Assembly: GCA_036674765.1 (NCBI GenBank)
Contig: JARVKI010000051.1
Coordinates: forward strand, 247,735-311,734
Direction of reading: 5' to 3'
From: Seiridium cupressi
Lineage: Eukaryota; Ascomycota; Sordariomycetes; Amphisphaeriales; Sporocadaceae
DNA length: 64,000 nucleotides
The notes under the pieces were generated by a model. The model was not told the origin of the DNA. It was given only the letters and a program-made list of their open reading frames with translations, and ran no database searches. Both the position numbers and the translations under genes were made by a program. Every line of letters begins with the position of its first letter. Position 1 is the stretch's first letter. Positions 1 to 10,375 of this stretch are shown here, piece by piece.

Positions 1-824
1 TTGATACCAGCGATGTCATTGTAGGTTCCGTACTTGAACCCAGGTAGCATGGGGGCGAATGGCTCTTGGTACTTGGGATTGGGTGTGGCAGACAAGCTTC
101 CCATAGTTCGACCATGGAAAGACTGATGGAAAGAGACAACCTCATGCTTAGCCCCAGAGGGATCTAGCACCTTGCCAGCTTTGCGAGAGAACTTGATAGC
201 GGCCTCATTAGCCTCGGAGCCTGAGTTGCACACAAAAACTGTGGCTGCATCGTGCATGGCTCCCGACTCGACGGTCTTTTCTACTAAGAGCTGCGAGAGG
301 GCACCAGTCCAGGGGTTGTAGTACAAGTTCGAGGCATGCCATAATGTTTTGGCCTAATATGGCGGTCAGTCACGAACATTTCCTTATCATGCCTACCCAT
401 GACGCATTCTAGTCTGACATTACACAAAGACTGAATGCATGCTGCTCGGGTAGCGTTGAATTCTACTGACCTGATCTGCGATGATCCTCGCCATGCCCGG
501 GTCACAATGGCCTAGCCCATTGACGGCAATGCCCGACGTAAAATCCAGATATTTCCGGTTCTCCAAGTCGTAAAGGTAGGATCCCTCGCCCTGGACAAAC
601 ACCGGAGGCGGGCGGGCGTATGTTGCGAGCATGTACTTCTGGTGCTCCTTCACCATGGCGGCGCTTGGCGAATCCTCAGCAGGGTCCGGGTTTGGCAGCG
701 CCGCATCTCGGGCAATAGCTTTCTGAGCCTCCTGGGACAGGTTGGAGGCGGCTGCAGCCTGTGCAGAGGACATGCAGCGTCGGCCAGAGGCTAGGGCCCT
801 GCGTACAGGGAGTCGGAAAGCCAT
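1..824 (-). CDS. ARG8: Acetylornithine aminotransferase, mitochondrial (5' part only)
   Basis: PLP-dependent transaminase of the mitochondrial arginine/ornithine pathway, converting N-acetylglutamate semialdehyde to N-acetylornithine. Exon 1 is 824-471 (118 codons), the intron 470-354 (117 bp, donor GTCAGT, acceptor TTAG), and exon 2 runs from 353 off the window start, so the 3' part is missing. The first ~35 residues are Arg/Ala/Ser-rich without acids (RRALASGRR), as in a mitochondrial presequence. Class-III aminotransferase signatures follow: FTSGIAVNGLGH, then after the intron TLWHASNLYYNPW, CNSGSEANEAA (cofactor-phosphate region) and FHGRTMGSLSAT. The PLP lysine would lie beyond the edge. 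The frame is continuous across the splice. The start is the only ATG that gives a presequence. The family assignment is secure; other class-III aminotransferases (ornithine, GABA) fit the N-terminus less well. Confidence 0.93.
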
Positions 825-2166
825 TGTGCTTGAAGTCGGATGGCAATGGGTTTGTGACTGTCAACCGATATGTCCTTGACACCTGGTAGAAGTAGTCGGA
901 AAATCTCATGATTCACCCACACTAGTTTTATCGATAAGAGAGGCCGCCGACGTCGGCAGGACAAGAGAGTCAATTATGCACGAAAAACCACGTCCTCGGA
1001 CCAATGGCGTGTTGCAATTTATATTTGTCGACTATTCTGGGAAGCAATAGGCGGGAGATGTTATTGAAAAGAAGTGGACTTCTTTGCTATGACTGTCTGT
1101 CTCTTGCCAAATGATGTTTTGTGTCATACAATGCAGTATTAGCATGTCGGGTCGCGTAGGACGCCTTTTTACCACCTACGCTGGGTTGCTGATAATAGCC
1201 ATCACAGCTCAAATCCAGGGCCAAACCTAGATTGTAAATCATTCAATCATCAAGTATGTGACATGGACAACTACATATGGAATCCGACGAGACGGTTGAA
1301 TCAATACGTTACACCATAATTGAGGCATGACATCAACTGAATAGCAGAGCATTCGAAGGCTGTAAGGGACGTTGTACAATTACTGCAAAAGTCCCTTAGA
1401 AATTGTCTCCACTGCTAAATACTCGAGGCGATCGGCAGAATACGGTAGGGTATGTTATGTCCCGATTGTCATCTGGACTTGATCGCACGTCGGAAGCATG
1501 GCAGTTGGCTGGGTTCTCCAACGATCAACGTGATACAGTAAATCCACCTCTGAGTACATGCATGGATGTCTTTGTGCTGCCGCTTGTACAGCACGGTGGA
1601 GGCGTCCTACATAAAAAGCAGACGGGGTAGGCGGGCTCTAACTAGCGGATGGTGGGGTCATTCCAGGTCCCTGGGAAAGGCTGGAGACGTCAGGTGGGAT
1701 GGATGCCAACTTTCACATGTCAGCCCAGAAGCTGCAAACGTCAGACGCAGCCATTCACGGCATTCCATTTGGCAAAACCCGCGACGCCTTCCATCCCACG
1801 CCCGTCAGCCGCCAACATGGCCCGGCTCTAATTCCTGATTGACGCCCTCTCATTGTTGCATCTCTCTTGTTCGGCTATCCAAGGTCGTTGTCCTCCCAGG
1901 TCCTAGAAACAATTACATGTCCATCCTGCTTCTCACGCACCCCCTCCATCTCATGTCTCGCCGCTAACGTTGACTGACTCGGAGCCTCGGGAACCATGCT
2001 TTGGACTCGTGATCCCCAGTCCACTGCGCAAGCCTGCCGCTCATCAAGGCTCTAACATCCGATCGAGCCTTTTTAGTCTTCTGCGGTCTATTTTTGCATT
2101 TACGCTCTCTCTCTCTCTCTCTTTGTCTTTCTTTCATGCCATAGATTTGCATCGCTGGCGGTCGAC
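825..2166. other. Divergent intergenic region, no gene seen
   Basis: This stretch separates the minus-strand ARG8 start from the plus-strand hydrolase start and must hold both promoters. Short frames here (up to 90 codons) lack start context and motifs. The last ~300 bp before the hydrolase are pyrimidine-rich, including a CT dinucleotide tract at 2105-2122, which is typical of a fungal promoter/leader. Confidence 0.5.
967..972 (-). promoter_or_regulatory. Possible CPC1/Gcn4-type half site upstream of ARG8
   Basis: The core TGACTC reads on the minus strand about 145 bp upstream of the ARG8 start. Amino-acid biosynthesis genes in fungi are commonly under cross-pathway control through TGA(C/G)TCA elements. 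Here only the six-base core matches and the seventh base is off consensus, so this is a weak single match. Confidence 0.25.
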
Positions 2167-4378
2167 ATGTTAGACCACGTGCTGGGTAGACCCTCCGTCA
2201 AGTCGCGGAGGTTTCAGGTCCTGGCCGTTTTGGCCTTCTGGTCTGTCTATATCTTCAAGTAGGCTCGACTCTTCCCATCACATGCCGGAAGCAGCATTAA
2301 CTGTTAGCAGAGGCGATCGCCATGGACCGCCGTACATTCGGCTTCTTTCGAAGCTTTCCTCTAAGAAGCTGACGGCATGGCAAACCGTACTGTTTACCAT
2401 GATGTACTTATATGCTGCAAGAAACTTCAGCACTCTCGTCGGGTTAGCTAGCCCCGAGCCCATGTCGAACATGTACGACAAGAAATACTTCCGCGCGACG
2501 TGGGTGTTGACCGGCTTGGACGCCGGCTTCTGGACAGCAATGAAGATTAAACAGAAATGGCTACGGGATATCGCGAGTCTCATCTTCTCCGTATTTTACA
2601 TGGTAGCAGCCGAACAGGCCGACGAAAAGGTCCGGAAGGTTAGAGGCATGTTGACAGTCGAGCATCTGCGGGTCAGCTGGAACAAAGGCACGACACCCTA
2701 TCTTCAATTTTTTCAAGGCTTGATGCGGCCGCGCTTTACTCGTTGGCCTCCGAGGGCTATCCGGATTCCGCGGCCGAGCACAAGCGACTACAAAGAACCA
2801 GTGTCCGGCTGGCTATACTACGATGGTCCCATATCGGATCTGGAGCACATCACCAAACTAATACTTGACATTCCAGGAGGCGGTTTTGTCGCCATGGACC
2901 CAAGGTGTAATGATGACAAGTTGTTTTCATGGGCGGGCAAGACTGGTTTGCCCATTCTCAGTTTGGACTACAAGAAAGCACCCGAGTTTCCCTATCCCTA
3001 CGCTCTAAATGAGTGCTTCGATGTTTATACCACGATCGTCAAGAGTAAAGGTCGCTGCGTGGGGATGTCCGGCCATTCCGTGCCCAAACTTGTCTTGACT
3101 GGTGACAGTGCTGGTGGTAACCTGGCGACGGCATTGACTCTCATGATTATTGAAAATAACATTGGAAACAGACGCCCTGGATTGTCTCAAGACGAGTTGC
3201 CGGTGCCTGATGGCTTGGTGCTCTTGTATCCCGGGCTGGATATGAATATTGGTAACTGGATGTCCGATGAGCAGATGTCATTGGTGAAAGATCGGAGGAT
3301 GCGTGGTACCAACAAGGACTATTTGCGGCGAAAGAACAGGCAGTTTACAGATGTCGCTGGAACGCCCCATGAGTCTGAAGACGAAGAAGACATACAAGCA
3401 CAAGATGCCGCAGGCCCCGCGGCCAACACGGAGACAGCTGTGACCGAAGAAGGCATGCGCAGTCCCCATCCCGAATATTCACATGCTCATCCGCGAACAT
3501 GGTCGCAATCGCAGCCTGAGCCACCGGTGCCACAAAGACGGGACAGCACGACCATCTCACAGAAGCCGCAACCTCTCCAGACTCGACTGGCAATGTCTTC
3601 CATGATATCATATTTCAATGACCGCGTGTTGACGCCAGAGATGATGCGTGCCATGATTATCCTCTATGTCGGTCCCCACAACAGACCTGACTTCTCACAG
3701 GACTATCTGCTTTCACCCATCCTCGCCCCGGAAATTCTTCTCCAGCGGTTCCCCAAGACGCACTTTCTCACCGGCGAACGAGACCCCTTGGTCGATGATA
3801 CCGTCATATTTGCTGGTCGTTTGCGCAAGGCGAAGCAGGCGTACCACTCGCAGCGCACCTCTCAGCATCTAGGATCTCTGGACGATGTGTCCGATTTTGA
3901 TGAGAAGGATGTCGCCGAGGTGGTACTGATTCCTGGTATCAGCCATGGATTCACCCAATTCCCTACTCTCTACCCACCAGCCTGGAAGCTCATAGACCGA
4001 TGCGCCACGTGGGCTGTAGACCTGCTCAATGCCGCCGAAGCACGTGAGAGACGGGCCTATGAGCAGAGAGCAAACCGGCATCATCGCAGAGTGGAGTCCA
4101 GCGGCGACGAAGACCGCCCCTTGGAGATCAACATGACCAGAGCACGTGGCCGCACTATCAGTGACGAGGGCAAAGCAAAGGAAGGATCCAAGACAGACCC
4201 TGCCAAGGAAAGCCCAGATCCAGAGGCCGAGTCCAAGAAGAAGCGTGCGAACGGCAAATCACGATTGGGCAATAAATCCAAGAGTATTGTGAAGCTCAAT
4301 AGCTCGGATGACCTACTTGGGAGGCGGATGCAGGGCTTAGCTGGACCTTTAACAGGTATGCATGGTGAGGATGACTGA
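2167..4378 (+). CDS. Membrane-anchored alpha/beta hydrolase (lipase/esterase, HSL-like)
   Basis: Predicted serine hydrolase of about 720 residues. Exon 1 is 2167-2258 and exon 2 starts at 2308 after a 49-bp intron (GTAGGC..TTAG; an AG at 2310 would also keep frame). The frame joins perfectly, so the ATG at 2282, which lies inside the intron, is not the start. Exon 1 encodes a hydrophobic stretch after a basic segment (VLAVLAFWSVYIF), a likely membrane anchor. The catalytic core shows an oxyanion GGGF (~residue 221), nucleophile motif GDSAGGN (~296-302), acid in GERDPLVDD (~518) and histidine in GISHGF (~575). A charged low-complexity insert separates nucleophile and acid, and the C-terminal ~100 residues are Lys/Arg/Glu-rich and probably disordered. 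Substrate is unknown; the fold places it with hormone-sensitive-lipase-type esterases. Confidence 0.9.
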
Positions 4379-5978
4379 GTAGCTTAGCTAGAGAGGCATT
4401 CAACAGAAATATAAGATTATTGAAATCAGGCACACATGCACTCACTCTTGATGTCAATAAGAGTAACATCCATGATTCTGAAACTCATAAATATCTGTAT
4501 ACTTGGAAATCATATCAAAGCATATATCCTACTGTGGAGGTGTCACATAACCAATGCCCCAGCTTTCGGAGGTCATTTCTTACCTATCTACTATCACTTT
4601 GACCGGCGTGTCGTCTATTTCAATTCTTGGAGTCCGAATGGGTCAAAGAAATGTGGGAAATCGGCTGTAAAGCCCCTTGATCCTAGTAGGTATTTTCCTA
4701 GCTAGGTGCTCTCCATGTGCTCTCCATGACAACCAGAACTGGCTGGACTGTCGAGAAGGTTTTTGTGTCTCCACTGGCGCGGCGCGCTGGTCTCTGGCGG
4801 TGAATCCAGTCCCGCTTCTTGATCCATAATGAGCGCGACCTTGGTGGGACGGGTTTTACGGGAAGCGCGTTGGAAAAGACATCTGCGTGTAGATTCGATT
4901 ACAGCTGAACTGAGCTGAGATGCGCTTGACAGCAGATTACGAGGCGAATGTGACTGGCCACAAGCTATAAAGGAGAGTCTCAAATAGGCATAGCTACATG
5001 TACCTAACATACATATGTGAAGTGGTTTTCTATACCTTTAGGACTTCCAGAAAAGCTGTCATATAACCTCAGTTTCGCCATACCATTCCGTTTAACGTCC
5101 ACAATCGATCGGTTTGCTCGTTGCAATTGTTCGTCGGCTACTGCAATACATTTCATTACTGAACTCTGTTCAGTATACGTGTTAAACCACCAAATCATTA
5201 GCAGCTGGTGTTTGTCGTGCATGATAACCACATAACTAGATAGGCCTAGATGATGTCATAGCCATGCAACAAACTCTCAATCTGGAACCAGCAGCACGAG
5301 GGGAAAAATTGCAAGATCAAACAGACCGGTCAATTGGGCCCCTAAGATGTAAGCATGAAACGACCGACCAACAGGCCCGGGCCTTGTCCAGCGCACCGCA
5401 ATCCACAGAGAACACGCAAGCAAGAGCAAACCGTCCATTCATGACGCCCATGGGGTTAGTGATTGGATCTGCCCGCGCCCACGCAAGCTGCATCCCTGTC
5501 TAGTGCATGTTATCGGCACAGAGCGAAAGCCAAGCTTTTCTGCCAATGCCACCAATACTCGCGCACTGCTGCGATATTCGATACTGGGAATCAGGTATTC
5601 TCCCAGAGACTTTCGGCGCGCCCTGTAGGTCATCGAACGATACGGGATCAATCGATGGTGAATCAGAATCACCACGCGTCGAGCTCTGGCACGACCAGTG
5701 CGTCACTGACCTTGAAATTTAAAGCGTCGGCGTGGTACCTGAGCTGCTCCAAAGGAGGGGTGCTGCGGAGGCAGCTCTCAGGTACAGGTACCGCCTACAT
5801 GTATGCGATCTTCGATGGTGGCACAAACCTAGCTCGCTTAATGTAGGTATTCAGGCCTCCCACGAAACCGCGCTGCCGCTTCTCTGACTGGCGGGACTCT
5901 CTTTGTGCTTTGCTGTGATTCACTTCCCTGGTTTTGGAAGCTAAGGTCGACTGTGGTACACACTACTTTGGCTGTTAA
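4379..5978. other. Intergenic region between hydrolase and glutamate decarboxylase
   Basis: The first few hundred bases are the likely 3' UTR of the hydrolase and are comparatively AT-rich. The rest is the presumed upstream region of the decarboxylase gene. Several 60-130 codon frames overlap on both strands around 5.4-5.85 kb, none with recognisable motifs. I see no gene. Confidence 0.5.
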
Positions 5979-5984
5979 TATAAA
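5979..5984 (+). promoter_or_regulatory. TATA-like box of the glutamate decarboxylase gene
   Basis: TATAAA within TTAATATAAAGC lies about 250 bp upstream of the decarboxylase ATG. The interval contains CTAAC-like and TTTGCAG signals (about 6120-6180), so part of the leader may be removed as a 5' UTR intron. This is position and consensus only. Confidence 0.4.
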
Positions 5985-6234
5985 GCCTGCCAAGACCGGG
6001 CAGACCCATTTTCGCCTTTTCTCTGACTTCTTCACATAACGTCGTTACGTCGTTGCTTGTACCCCGCATCATCCGCAGCCAACCCCTGAAGATCAACTTG
6101 CAGTGTTTCTGGCGGTGTACTAACTATCAGTTACTTGTATTGAGCTGCTTCCTCTAGATATTTTCGTGTCTTTGCAGACTCGATTGACACCCTCCACGGC
6201 TCCTTAGACATCCAGTCACCACAACATCGCCAAC

Positions 6235-8317
6235 ATGGTTCACCTTGCCTCCATCCCCAAAGACCATGAGCTTGAGACCCTCCCTGAGGCCGTCAAGAAG
6301 GTCACACTGAAGCTCGCCGAGGATGAAGATCTCTACACCACAAGCGTTTATGGATCTAAATTCGCCGGCGAGGACCTGCCAAGGCATGAGATGCCTGACG
6401 GCGAGATGCCCAAGGACGTCGCCTACCGCATGATCAAGGACGAGCTTAGCTTGGATGGCAACCCCATGCTGAAGTAAGTTGATGATCTGGATACCGTCTT
6501 GTTGGCATGGAAAGCTGCTGACAATGTGCAACAAATAGCCTGGCTTCATTTGTCACCACATACATGGTAAGCTTTGCATGAAATGAATCCTTCACCAGTT
6601 TCGTCATCATGACGGTCTCAACTTGCCTCGACATAAAGTCCCCACATATAGCAGTAACTGCCATTGGTAGCATAACACCAAAAGTGCTGGTTAACGGCAT
6701 GTATCAGATATGAAAGAGTTTATTCTTGGGGCGGCAGTTTCATTTAACATGGCGCACACGGCAGATTTTCGATGATAATCATGTTGGCATAAGACTGAGC
6801 TGGCTAACTTTCCAACAGGAAGAAGAAGCTGAGAAGCTCATGGCTGATGCTTTTTCCAAGAACTTCATTGACTATGAGGAGTACCCGGTATCAGCAGATA
6901 TCCAGAACCGTTGCGTTTCCATGATTGGACGACTCTTTCATGCCCCTACTCACAGCGAGGCCGATGGAGCAGTCGGAACCTCGTGCATTGGTAGTTCTGA
7001 GGCCATCATGCTCGCAGTGCTGGCCATGAAGAGGGTCTGGAAGAACAAGAGAAAGGCAGAGGGCAAGTCGACCGAGAACCCAAACATCATCATGTCTTCC
7101 GCTGTTCAGGTTTGCTGGGAGAAAGCGACCCGCTATTTCGAGATTGACGAAAAGCTCGTTTACTGCACGCCGGAGCGCTTTGTCATCGACCCTGAGGAGA
7201 CTGTAAATCTCGTTGATGAGAACACGATTGGTATCTGTGCCATCCTCGGTACGTAAGATGCGGCGATTCATTGTGCCTCAAAAGACTAGTCGGATGTGCT
7301 GTCAGGACATGTCCCACGTCGCCAGTATGGAATGTCTACATAATAGTATCTGACACTTCTGTAGGAACGACGTACACTGGCGAGTACGAAGATGTCAAAG
7401 CTGTCAACGACTTGTTAGTGAAGAAGGGCATTGATGTACCTATTCACGTGGACGCTGCGAGCGGTGGTTTTGTAGCACCGTTTGTCGTACCAGATCTCGA
7501 GTGGGATTTCAGACTTGAGAAGGTTGTTTCGATTAACGTGTCCGGCCACAAGGTATGTTTCACACCGATGCCTTTACTGAGTATCACTGACCGTCGCACA
7601 GTATGGTCTTGTCTACCCTGGTGTTGGTTGGGTCGTATGGCGAAGCCCCGAATTCCTACCCCAGGAGCTCGTCTTCAACATCAACTACCTTGGAGCTGAT
7701 CAATCGTCGTTCACGCTCAACTTCTCCAAGGGTGCCAGCCAGGTCATTGGACAGTACTACCAGCTGATCCGTCTCGGCAAGAGAGGTTACCGAGCCATTA
7801 TGAGCAACCTCACCCGAACAGCCGATTACCTGTCTGAATCTCTAGAAGCCCTAGACTATGTTATCATGAGCAAAAAGTCCGGCGAGGGTCTCCCCTTGGT
7901 TGCTTTCCGCCTCAAGGACGCCGAGCGTGGCTGGGACGAGTTCGCGCTTGCGCATAAGTTGCGTGCCCGCGGCTGGGTAGTCCCTGCCTACACCATGGCT
8001 CCGCACACTGAAAATCTGAAGATGTTGCGCGTGGTCGTGCGCGAGGACTTCACCAAGAACCGATGTGACTCGCTCATCTGCGACATCAAGCTTTGTGCGG
8101 AGCTGCTTGACAGCCTTGACGAGGAGTCAATTAAGAAGCAGCAGGAGTTCATGCGCAAGCACCACGTCAACAGCACTCAATCCAAGCACAACCACCCCAA
8201 GTACAAGGTAAGTCCCAAGGCTAAGAGCGCAGGCGAGGTCCTCACTGCTAACCATTTCTACAGAACGAGAAACACTCGCTCCAAGGCAAGAGTGGCAAGA
8301 CCCACGCCGTGTGCTAA
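6235..8317 (+). CDS. GAD1: Glutamate decarboxylase (six exons)
   Basis: PLP enzyme converting L-glutamate to GABA and CO2, first step of the cytosolic GABA shunt used in acid and oxidative stress. Exons derived from splice signals: 6235-6473, 6539-6566 (a 28-nt mini-exon), 6819-7248, 7365-7552, 7602-8207, 8264-8317; all joins keep frame, giving 514 residues, the usual fungal length. Group-II decarboxylase features: SIGSSEA cofactor region, [13 protein letters not shown] with the Schiff-base lysine at residue 295 (last codon of exon 4), then [10 protein letters not shown]. The last exon encodes only 17 residues ending GKTHAVC, an ending I associate with fungal family members. The start has good context (CCAACATGG). 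There is no transmembrane or targeting signal. The plant-type calmodulin-binding tail is not evident. Confidence 0.95.
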
Positions 8318-9063
8318 GCTTCCCCCAGCGTCTAGAACGAATGGAATGAGGAACTCAAAGGAGCCAATTCATGGCAGAGAAAACAGGAAAAGATGGATCC
8401 CTTGTAAATCTTCGGAGGATAGCAAGACAGACACAATATAAACCTGTTATAACGATATACGATTTAAGTCAAGAACACATCATACCAACTACCACGCTTC
8501 AGCTCATGTGAGATAAATTGTATGTGCCGAACAACAAGGGAATATGGTTTAGAACTGCATGGATCATGCCGGTCGTCAAGAACGAATCATGATAGGCAGG
8601 AGGTCTGAGCGGAAAACTGCACACTTCTTTGAGCCGCAATAAGTTCGTAGGTATATAACTCAATAACACAGCAAAATTAAAATCTTTCAAAAATACCAGT
8701 CTATGGGACATAGAGTAATTAACTTATTTACGAAGTTTGAGAATTTTGCAGTTTTTTCTCGATTTCTTTTATAGATATTCGTTGAATTTTTGACGAAATA
8801 TGTGGGGCAGTGTGCAGTTTCCCGCTCGGACCTCCTGTAGGGTCAAGTCTGGCCGGCCCGGGTAAAGCTAAATCACATGCAGCCATCTGCCACTTACAGG
8901 GTATAACATAGGTTCTACATCTCGTCTGAGCAACGTTTCTTTTCCCTTAACATCGATACCCAACGAGGCCCGAGTATTGGAGTAGTGGTTGCCTCCAGTG
9001 CCTCCTTGGCAGGGATCAGGGATGACTCCGCCACGAACTCTCACAGTCTTGCACTGTGAAATG

Positions 9064-9094
<31 letters not shown>

Positions 9095-10375
9095 AATTTG
9101 CACACGAGAATCGTAATAGAAAATAAAAATGGCGTTGGGCGTTTATTGGGTAAACACTAAAGAAAACACAAATTCCCCTGACCCGGGTGCTTAGAATTTC
9201 CTCATTCAGACATCCAAAGTTTCTCCTTTTCCCAAGTGCCATCATTCCCACCCCCCGGTTGATCTGATCAAGGGGGGGACCGCTGTCATCTCGGAGCAAA
9301 ATCTTAATAGTCAGATTTTAGATCCCGGTCGGAACCTGAGCCGAGTCCAGGCTTTGCCCCAGGAAAATGGTTACTCCACTGAATGTAATATCGTGGGTTT
9401 GGCTCATCGCGACCCGGAGTGGTCGCCCAACGTCTAGGGAGCAGTTGTTTGTGAACAATTCAAGAGTGTCTTTGCCTTGGCAATGAGCTTTTTTGGCGGT
9501 CAATAACACCTGTGAACCAAAAATCGAGGCTAACTCAGTGGTGGATGGTCAACAACCATGTCTGTATTAGATTGATAAGTCTTTGCGTGCTCGAAGGTGT
9601 CTGAGATACACATGTATTCCTCCTCGTCGATGTCTCTATGAAACGCAAATTGTATTATCACCACCTAACACCCGACGTAGCGTCATATTCTCGTAAGAGG
9701 CATGGGGAAAAAGAACACCCACCCGCCGCCCCGGCGCCGTCGCCACATTCCATGCAGATAATAAGTAGAAAGAGCCAATAGCCATAGCCATCGCGTACAT
9801 GCTTGGCTCAACGGGGTAGGCCCTTTATGTGAATATGCAAAACTCAAACAAAACAACTGCAGGACCATGTATTCGAGAAGACACGTGCGTCAGACCTCTG
9901 CCACCGTTGCAGGTGTATTAAGGGCAAAGATGAAAGACGCTATTTCGTGACTGTGATTCTGGAGATCATGATAGGCAGAGGCCAAATCAGTTGATCCGCA
10001 TCTTCGTTGTGTAGGTCGTGTAGTATAGCCTGATCGTCCGCCCTGGAGAAACATAAGGAGAATGGTATCGTCGTGAAACATGAAGCTAGCAGTTGCTCGA
10101 TGGGGCGGGTGGTCCCGAAAGGAAGGCTGATGATGATTTAAGAAAAATATGTATGATGCATTGCAGTCTTGCGAATAGGTCTAGTAACCTCAACTTGCCG
10201 CTTGAATGAATATTATGTGTACAGTTATGAGCACGAATGCATCCTACACCTCATGCATTACGACGCTAAACCGATAAACTAGAAGATGATGGTAATGGTG
10301 TGATTTATGACAAGTCAGGCGCGGAAACCGCGATCAATGGCCCGCTTCGCAGACGGCAATGCCCTGAGATCTCGC
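8318..10375. other. Convergent intergenic region, no gene seen
   Basis: This lies between the 3' ends of the decarboxylase (plus) and the Zn2Cys6 factor (minus). It contains an uninterrupted run of 30 A at 9064-9093, which makes a spurious Phe-rich frame on the minus strand. AT content rises near 8.7 kb. No frame has convincing start context or motifs. Confidence 0.5.
9064..9093. repeat. Poly-A homopolymer run (30 bp)
   Basis: Thirty consecutive A residues in intergenic DNA. It could be a microsatellite or the tail of an old retroposed copy. No target-site duplication was seen around it, so the origin is undecided. Confidence 0.9.

Noticed and set aside
8868..9299. 143-codon minus-strand frame with a Phe run
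   Set aside because: It is held open by the 30-A homopolymer at 9064-9093; no motif or sensible domain.
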